A stretch of 11,390 nucleotides of DNA from Lachnoclostridium sp. UBA3775 (GTDB lineage Bacteria; Bacillota; Clostridia; Lachnospirales; Lachnospiraceae): positions 1 through 11,390 of the forward strand of contig DFFN01000125.1 of NCBI GenBank assembly GCA_002369525.1. Direction: 5' to 3'. Positions within the stretch are counted from its first letter, which is position 1. Each line of letters begins with the position of its first letter. The position numbers were made by a program, and so were the translations under genes. Of this stretch, positions 7,207 to 11,390 are shown piece after piece. The notes beneath the pieces are model-generated. The model had not been told where the DNA came from and searched no databases. It was given only the letters and a program-made list of their open reading frames with translations.

Positions 7207-7280
7207 GCCACGGCATTATAATTCGCTTCGCGAAGCCGTGGCCTGAGTAGTATCAAGTTTTCATAAAAACTTGACCCTAC
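7207..7280 (-). repeat. Composite palindromic element in the ruvA-ruvB gap
   Basis: Two adjacent stem-loops fill the gap inside the operon. The first pairs GCCACGGC (7207-7214) with GCCGTGGC (7235-7242), a perfect 8-bp stem. It encloses a 7-nt one-sided bulge and a perfect 12-bp palindrome, GCTTCGCGAAGC (7225-7236), which partly competes with the outer stem. The second pairs TCAAGTTTT (7253-7261) with AAAACTTGA (7266-7274) around a CATA loop, extended by GTAG (7247-7250) with CTAC (7277-7280). Neither is followed by a T-run, so it is not a standard terminator. It could be a dispersed intergenic repeat (REP- or MITE-like), an RNA processing site, or an attenuator tuning ruvB relative to ruvA. 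Confidence 0.6.
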
Positions 7281-7297
7281 CATATGCTTTTGGCTCC

Positions 7298-7909
7298 CTA
7301 TATTAAATATTTCAGGCTTTCCTTAAGTATTCTGTCGGCATCCATGTCATCGGTCATTTCAACCTTTTTTACTGCCTGTAGGCTTTCGGTTCTTGAATAA
7401 CCGAGAGAAACAAGCGCAAGCACGGCATCTTCTTTTGCCTGTGAAAGCCCTGATTCAACAGCATCCTCTTTGGAATTTTCAAGTTTCTTCTCAAATGCGT
7501 CCATCAGATTGACCTTGTCCTTAAGATCAAGTATTATCCTGCCGGCGGTCTTTGCTCCGATACCCGGTGCTTTTGCTATTGTTTTGGAGTCTTCCGAAAG
7601 GATCGCAAACCTCAGTGTATCGGGATTCATTCCCCCGAGCAAGGTCTTGGCAACCTTGGGGCCCACGCCGTTGACGGTGATCAAAAGCCTGAACATTTCA
7701 AGCTCATCCCTTGTAAGAAAGCCGTAAAGCATCGCGCCCGTGTTTTCGCTGATGCTTAAAAAAGTGTATATCTTTACGTCAGAGCCCGGAGCGGGAAGCC
7801 TGTCATTATCCGAGGCACATATATTGATTTCATAGCCTACTCCGTTACAGTTTATGACCGCAACATTAAGGTCCGCATATTCAAGTTTTCCCGAAAGAAA
7901 TGATATCAA
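7298..7909 (-). CDS. ruvA: Holliday junction DNA-binding protein RuvA
   Basis: RuvA forms the tetrameric platform that binds four-way junctions and loads RuvB. I place the start at TTG 7909, giving 203 residues. Reading from there yields the canonical opening MISFLSGKLEYADLNVAVIN (1-20), and GGAG lies 8 bases upstream. An open extension to 8059 would run through the promoter at 7970-7997 and has no RuvA homology. Domain I (OB fold, 1-64) contains GVGYEI (23-28). Domain II has two helix-hairpin-helix motifs, VNGVGPKVA (79-87) and APGIGAKTAGRI (114-125). An acidic linker (about 140-160) leads to the RuvB-binding domain III (160-203, DAVLALVSLGYSRTES at 161-176). It is the first gene of the ruvAB-zapA-U32 operon. 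The non-ATG start may lower its expression. Confidence 0.95.
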   Translation of the reverse strand: MISFLSGKLEYADLNVAVINCNGVGYEINICASDNDRLPAPGSDVKIYTFLSISENTGAMLYGFLTRDELEMFRLLITVNGVGPKVAKTLLGGMNPDTLRFAILSEDSKTIAKAPGIGAKTAGRIILDLKDKVNLMDAFEKKLENSKEDAVESGLSQAKEDAVLALVSLGYSRTESLQAVKKVEMTDDMDADRILKESLKYLI

Positions 7910-7969
7910 GCCTGCTTCTCCGATCCTTTTCGCAATATTTTGTGCCTCAACCGAGGAACATACAAAGTT

Positions 7970-7997
7970 ATTATACCATATATTGAAAGAAAAGCAA
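7970..7997 (-). promoter_or_regulatory. Promoter of the ruvA-ruvB-zapA-U32 operon
   Basis: On the minus strand TTGCTT (-35, 7992-7997) and TATAAT (-10, 7970-7975) are 16 bp apart. A TG dinucleotide one base before the -10 makes it an extended -10 promoter. Initiation near 7963 leaves about 54 nt of leader before the TTG start at 7909. No clear LexA/DinR-type operator is visible around it. Confidence 0.7.
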
Positions 7998-8035
7998 CAA
8001 AAAACACTATTTTTTATATTTTTATTCAAAAATTC

Positions 8036-8064
8036 TTGCGTAAAAGGGCAAAACAGCATATAAT
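8036..8064 (+). promoter_or_regulatory. Promoter of the YprB-like nuclease-GNAT unit
   Basis: TTGCGT (-35, 8036-8041) and TATAAT (-10, 8059-8064) are separated by exactly 17 bp. Initiation near 8071 leaves a short leader before the ATG at 8099. The promoter is back to back with the ruvA promoter, the two -35 elements being only 38 bp apart, so both could respond to one regulator or to supercoiling. Confidence 0.72.
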
Positions 8065-8098
8065 TACACTCGTATTTAAGGAAGGAAGTAGTATTTTT

Positions 8099-9199
8099 AT
8101 GCTGAAGATTGAAAAAACCTATGAAAGAGGCGACATTTATCCGATCGAACGCCGTGCCGGGGGCTGTGCTCCGATTCTTTTCGACATAGAAACCACCGGT
8201 CTTTCAGCCGCATCCTCGCTGATCTATCTGATAGGTGCAATGGAGATAAAAAAGGACCGGCTTGTTTTCAGGCAATGGTTCGCCGAAAGTCCTTCCGACG
8301 AAAAAGAGGTGCTTGAAAGCTTCCTAAACTTCCTGCCCGACAAAGCCTGCCTCATAAGCTTCAACGGGCGCGGCTTCGATGTGCCCTTCATATGCAAACG
8401 CTGCAAAAGCTTCAACCTTCCGTGTTATCTCCCCCAGCAGCCCGACCTCGATCTTTACCGTGTTCTGGCTCCATTGAAGGAATATTTCTCCATGAACAGC
8501 CGAAGGCTTGTGGCCTACGAAAAGCTCATCGGTCTCGACAGAGAGGATAAATATAACGGCGGCGAGCTCATTGAAGTATATAAGGAATATGTCGGCAAGA
8601 GGAAATTTGCTCCCGACGATGCCGAAAGGCTCAAGGCAATGCTGCTCCTGCATAACGAAGAAGACATCTGTGACATGATACCGGTCACCGCACTGCTTAG
8701 CTTTACCGACCTTCAAAACGGCGATGTAAAAAGCTTCGGAAGCATATCCGTCAATGATGACGAAAGCGAGCTTGTCATAAGCACAGAGGCTTTTTCGGAC
8801 TTCCCGTTAAGCCATGAAAAAAAACTTGCGACAAAGCCTGGACTTCCGATGATAAGCATTGTGACCCACGGACGCACGGCTGATATCCATGTACCGGTAT
8901 TTAAGGGCAGGCTGCGCCATTATTTTGAAGATTATAAAGACTACTACTATCTCCCCGATGAGGATACCGCGATACACAAAAGCATTGCCGAAAGCGTGGA
9001 TGCGGCTCACAGGGTACAGGCAACCAAAGCTACGGCATACACCTGGGCAGGCGGCAGCTTCATTCCCCAGTATACAAGCAGGATAAAACCTTATTTCAAG
9101 GCAGAATTAAATGATATGCTGAGCTTTATTCCCTTAAAAAGCCTCAGGGGCGACGAAGTCCTTAAAGACTATATAAAAAGCATCGGGAACCGGCTATGA
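8099..9199 (+). CDS. YprB-like RNase H-fold 3'-5' exonuclease domain protein
   Basis: A 366-residue protein. The ATG at 8099 lies about 10 bases after AAGGAAGGAAG (8078-8088). An upstream GTG extension to 7940 would cross both promoters and is rejected. The N-terminal half carries a DEDDh-type (DnaQ-like, RNase_H_2) nuclease core: FDIETTGL (28-35; Asp29, Glu31), FNGRGFDVPFI (88-98; Asp94), DLDLYRVLAPL (116-126) and HNEED (185-189; the HxxxD motif). These are the expected two-metal-ion residues for 3'-5' cleavage of DNA or RNA. The C-terminal part (about 200-366) has no motif I can name and is rich in aromatic and charged residues. B. subtilis YprB is the relative I have in mind; its biological substrate is unsettled as far as I know. 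A GNAT gene follows after 34 bp on the same strand. Confidence 0.85.
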   Translation: MLKIEKTYERGDIYPIERRAGGCAPILFDIETTGLSAASSLIYLIGAMEIKKDRLVFRQWFAESPSDEKEVLESFLNFLPDKACLISFNGRGFDVPFICKRCKSFNLPCYLPQQPDLDLYRVLAPLKEYFSMNSRRLVAYEKLIGLDREDKYNGGELIEVYKEYVGKRKFAPDDAERLKAMLLLHNEEDICDMIPVTALLSFTDLQNGDVKSFGSISVNDDESELVISTEAFSDFPLSHEKKLATKPGLPMISIVTHGRTADIHVPVFKGRLRHYFEDYKDYYYLPDEDTAIHKSIAESVDAAHRVQATKATAYTWAGGSFIPQYTSRIKPYFKAELNDMLSFIPLKSLRGDEVLKDYIKSIGNRL

Positions 9200-9233
9200 T
9201 GCATAAACTTTTTCCGAAAGGATATAACGAGAG

Positions 9234-9656
9234 ATGATCAGATTCGAGGAAAACAACAGAAATATAGATACCTATCTTTATCTGCGTTCAAAGGTAAAAT
9301 GGAAAAAGCTCTCTGAAGAGCAGGCACAAAAGGCTCTCGATAACAGTCTGTATATCGTGACCGCCTTTGATGACGATGTGCCTGTCGGCATGGGACGTAT
9401 CGTCGGAGACGGGGCCGTCATCTGCTATGTTCAGGACCTCATCATAGTTCCCGACCACCAGGGACACGGCACAGGCTCGGCAATATTAAAAAAGCTCACC
9501 GAATTTGTCGATGAGCTCCGTCTGCCTGAAACAGAAATGATGTATGCGCTTATGTGCGCCAAGGGACGTGAACGTTTCTATAAAAAACATGATTTCACCG
9601 CACGTCCGACCGACACCTTAGGTCCCGGAATGATACGTTATCTCAGGGATGAGTGA
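9234..9656 (+). CDS. GNAT-family N-acetyltransferase
   Basis: A 140-residue single-domain acyltransferase. The acetyl-CoA pyrophosphate-binding motif A appears as VQDLIIVPDHQGHGTGSAIL (66-85), with QGHGTG (76-81) as the Q/RxxGxG/A loop. FYKKHDF (115-121) is the usual motif B segment near the end of the fold. GNAT enzymes move an acetyl group from acetyl-CoA to an amine on a small molecule, peptide or protein. The substrate cannot be inferred. The ATG at 9234 is preceded by AAAGGA (9217-9222), a somewhat distant Shine-Dalgarno. The gene starts 34 bp after the YprB-like gene and is probably its operon partner. It ends 9 bp from the convergent cysK stop. Confidence 0.87.
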   Translation: MIRFEENNRNIDTYLYLRSKVKWKKLSEEQAQKALDNSLYIVTAFDDDVPVGMGRIVGDGAVICYVQDLIIVPDHQGHGTGSAILKKLTEFVDELRLPETEMMYALMCAKGRERFYKKHDFTARPTDTLGPGMIRYLRDE

Positions 9657-9665
9657 TCAAGCCCT

Positions 9666-10592
9666 TCAGTCATACAGTACAGTTGAAAAATATCTTTCTC
9701 CCGTATCCGGAAGCACCGTAACCACTCTCTTGCCCGCGCCAAGCTTTTTAGCAAGCTTTAGTGCCGCAAAAACATTGGTGCCGCTTGAGATTCCGCAGAG
9801 TATTCCTTCTTTTCTTGCAAGCTGCTTTGTAGTCTCGAGAGCCTCTTCGTCGGTTACAATGTAGATGTCGTCTATCAGATCCCTGTTCAGTATCGGAGGG
9901 ATCAGTCCGTCACCTATTCCCATCTGTATATGGCTTCCTATTCCGCCTCCGGAAAGGATTGCTGCATTTTCCGGTTCAACCGCAACTATTTCGATCAAGG
10001 GGTTAGCCTGCTTAAGCACCCCGCCTATGCCGCTTAAGGTACCGCCTGTACCTATTCCCGAGCAGAAACCGTCAATCTTACCGTTAACATCCTTTAAAAT
10101 CTCCTGACCCGTATACTTTAAATGAGCTGCGACATTATCGGGATTTGAGAACTGGTCGGGAACGTAAGCCTTGGGGTTTTCCTCAGCCATTTCCTTTGCT
10201 ATCCTTATGCACTTATCGATTGCTTCGCCGATGTCGCCCTTGTCATGCACAAGCTTGAGCTCCGCACCGTACTGCGTGATCAGCATTCTCCTCTCTCTGC
10301 TTACGGAATCGGGCATGATAATGATGACCTTATAGCCCTTTACCGCGCCGACCAGCGAAAGACCGATACCCTGGTTGCCGCTTGTGGGTTCGACTATTAT
10401 CGAATCGGGTTTTAACAGCCCTCTCTTTTCTGCCTCTTCTATCATGTTAAGGGCTGTTCTTGTTTTGACGGAACCGCCGATGTTAACGCCCTCGTATTTT
10501 ACAAGTACTTCGGCATCGTCCTCCCCCGTCATGTGATTTAACCTGATGAGAGGCGTGTTTCCTACCGCCGAAAGTATGTTTTCATGTATCAT
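9666..10592 (-). CDS. cysK: Cysteine synthase (O-acetylserine sulfhydrylase) family, CysK-like
   Basis: A 308-residue fold-type II PLP enzyme, predicted to make L-cysteine from O-acetylserine and sulfide in the cytosol. The opening ILSAVGNTPLIRLN (6-19) is classic. The PLP lysine is Lys43 in GGSVKTRTA (39-47). EPTSGNQGIGL (69-79) binds the substrate carboxylate. GIGTGGT (179-185) holds the PLP phosphate. CGISSGTNV (266-274) and LPDTGERYFST (294-304) complete the set. Two signature positions differ from textbook CysK: SVKTR instead of SVKDR, and SGNQG instead of SGNTG, so a clostridial subfamily or altered substrate is possible. The ATG at 10592 has GGAG 8 bases upstream and its own strong promoter. 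Cystathionine beta-synthase is excluded by length (no CBS domains). Family certain, exact substrate slightly less so. Confidence 0.9.
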   Translation of the reverse strand: MIHENILSAVGNTPLIRLNHMTGEDDAEVLVKYEGVNIGGSVKTRTALNMIEEAEKRGLLKPDSIIVEPTSGNQGIGLSLVGAVKGYKVIIIMPDSVSRERRMLITQYGAELKLVHDKGDIGEAIDKCIRIAKEMAEENPKAYVPDQFSNPDNVAAHLKYTGQEILKDVNGKIDGFCSGIGTGGTLSGIGGVLKQANPLIEIVAVEPENAAILSGGGIGSHIQMGIGDGLIPPILNRDLIDDIYIVTDEEALETTKQLARKEGILCGISSGTNVFAALKLAKKLGAGKRVVTVLPDTGERYFSTVLYD

Positions 10593-10636
10593 TTTGTTTT
10601 CTCCGGAAATTGTTTTTCTTTTTTTGCGCTTTAATC

Positions 10637-10665
10637 ATTATATGCGCTGTTTACATTAAAGTCAA
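10637..10665 (-). promoter_or_regulatory. Near-consensus promoter of cysK
   Basis: On the minus strand TTGACT (-35, 10660-10665) and TATAAT (-10, 10637-10642) have an ideal 17-bp spacer. The -35 begins 6 bp after the stop of the histidine kinase gene, so cysK can be transcribed alone while read-through from the kinase is not blocked by any visible terminator. Initiation near 10630 gives a leader of about 38 nt, too short for an S-box or a T-box. Confidence 0.78.
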
Positions 10666-10671
10666 CAATTT

Positions 10672-11390
10672 TCAGGCAGGAAACTTTACGGTAAACCTTG
10701 TTCCGAAATCAGGTCTTGAAAGAACCTCAACGCTCGCATTGTGTGCATCAACTATCCACTTTGCGATCGAGAGCCCCAGTCCCGAACCTCCCGTGCCCGA
10801 GTTTCTTGCTTTATCGGAGCGGTAGAATCTTTCGAAAATATGTACCACATCGGTATCTGTCATTCCGACACCTTCATCCTGGACCACATAGCAGACATTA
10901 TTACCGTCCTTTTTCACATCAAGGCTTATGGTATCGCCCTCATTTGAATATTTTGACGCATTCTGGACCAGTATCCTTATGGACTGCTTTACCATCGCCC
11001 TGTCGCCGTTTATGATAAACTTCTTAACAGGCTCCTGTCCCGTACCAGCGTTTTCACCGGGCTGACTTTCTTCTGTCTCGGGATTGCCATCTTCATCTAT
11101 CTCCGGTAAAGCATTTTTGTAAACATATTTATGTTTTTCATCTATCATCAGGGACTCCTCCCACACCTCCTGCATGGTCTCCCTCAAGTCAAAATCCTCA
11201 AAAATAAGAGTATTTCTTCCGCTGTCGCCTCTTGCAAGGAAAAGCAGCTGTTCGATCAGCTCTTTCATATGCTCCGATTCGTTTTTGAGCGCTTCTATGG
11301 CCTCATCGAGTACCGAAGGATCCTCTTTGCCCCAGCGGTCGAGCATGTTGACGTAGCCCTGGATCACGGCGATGGGCGTGCGCAGCTCGT
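10672..11390 (-). CDS. Sensor histidine kinase, C-terminal part (5'-truncated by window edge)
   Basis: The frame is open to the right edge, so only the C-terminal 238 or so codons are visible. The first full codons read ELRTPIAVIQGYVNML, which is the H-box just after its phospho-acceptor: in the usual H-[DEN]-ELRTP pattern the histidine lies two codons before the glutamate, outside the window. HisKA dimerisation helices follow, then the HATPase_c domain: N-box VQNASKYS (about 11239-10943 region by codon, Asn at 10962-10960), G1 DEGVGM, F-box IFERFYRSDKARNSGTG and G2 GGSGLGLS. It would autophosphorylate and pass the phosphate to a response regulator, usually encoded just upstream, beyond the edge. 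An acidic Gly/Pro/Glu-rich insert lies at 11023-11106, inside the start of the ATPase domain. The input domain is not visible, so the signal is unknown. cysK follows after a 79-bp gap. Confidence 0.93.
   Translation of the reverse strand, partial: ELRTPIAVIQGYVNMLDRWGKEDPSVLDEAIEALKNESEHMKELIEQLLFLARGDSGRNTLIFEDFDLRETMQEVWEESLMIDEKHKYVYKNALPEIDEDGNPETEESQPGENAGTGQEPVKKFIINGDRAMVKQSIRILVQNASKYSNEGDTISLDVKKDGNNVCYVVQDEGVGMTDTDVVHIFERFYRSDKARNSGTGGSGLGLSIAKWIVDAHNASVEVLSRPDFGTRFTVKFPA

Noticed and set aside
7253..7280. Intrinsic terminator between ruvA and ruvB
   Set aside because: The stem is AT-rich and no T-run follows on the transcribed strand; stopping here would also cut ruvB, zapA and the U32 gene from their only visible promoter.
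7910..8059. 50-residue N-terminal extension of RuvA
   Set aside because: It reads through the operon promoter, is rich in Phe/Cys/Asn unlike RuvA, and the TTG at 7909 restores the canonical N-terminus.
7940..8098. GTG-initiated extension of the YprB-like protein
   Set aside because: It would start inside the ruvA leader and cross both promoters; ATG 8099 has a good RBS and fits the nuclease N-terminus.
8324..8716. 130-codon minus-strand frame inside the YprB-like gene
   Set aside because: It is antisense to a gene with intact catalytic motifs, and has no promoter, RBS or recognisable domain.
10593..10671. Riboswitch or T-box leader for cysK
   Set aside because: The predicted leader from the promoter at 10637-10665 is only about 38 nt, too short for either.

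Overview
The window looks like a chromosomal housekeeping segment from a Gram-positive anaerobe of the class Clostridia, most likely a Lachnospiraceae member. I base this on the protein flavour (Nudix protein, U32 protein with a middle domain, long ZapA, standalone PTS IIC), the strong AGGAGG-type ribosome binding sites, the clear TTG...-17-TATAAT promoters, and the order ruvA-ruvB-zapA-U32. The family assignment is inference from recalled resemblance, not a search. I see no mobile element, tRNA, rRNA, CRISPR array or phage gene.

Layout. 1-1091 (minus): a standalone PTS-type EIIC membrane transporter, cut at its C-terminus by the window edge. It is divergent across a 295-bp AT-rich gap from a pyridoxal/pyridoxamine kinase (1387-2205, plus). 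The kinase converges, with 9 bp between stops, on a minus-strand group: a GtrA-family membrane protein (2215-2682) behind a Nudix hydrolase (2697-3149), which has its own promoter. Upstream of these on the same strand lies the operon ruvA (7298-7909), ruvB (6182-7183), zapA (5612-6148), U32 peptidase-family protein (3287-5590). A back-to-back promoter region at about 7970-8064 also drives a plus-strand pair: a YprB-like DEDDh exonuclease (8099-9199) and a GNAT acetyltransferase (9234-9656). The acetyltransferase converges, again with 9 bp between stops, on cysK (9666-10592, minus), which has a near-consensus promoter. Upstream of cysK is the 3' part of a sensor histidine kinase, which runs off the right end just after its phospho-acceptor histidine.

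How the genes work together. RuvA and RuvB form the Holliday-junction branch-migration motor. ZapA supports FtsZ ring assembly. The U32 protein resembles the RNA-hydroxylating U32 enzymes and is probably a translation or rRNA-modification factor. Together they form a DNA repair, cell division and RNA modification operon. The other genes are separate small units: B6 salvage, sulfur assimilation, nucleotide or alarmone hydrolysis, and signal transduction.

I do not see a convincing new multi-gene system. The points most worth a second look are small: a composite palindromic element between ruvA and ruvB, a 9-bp hairpin abutting the transporter's Shine-Dalgarno, an exact three-heptad internal repeat in ZapA, an acidic insertion in the histidine-kinase ATPase domain, a second cysteine cluster in the U32 protein, and non-canonical residues in the cysteine synthase PLP motifs.
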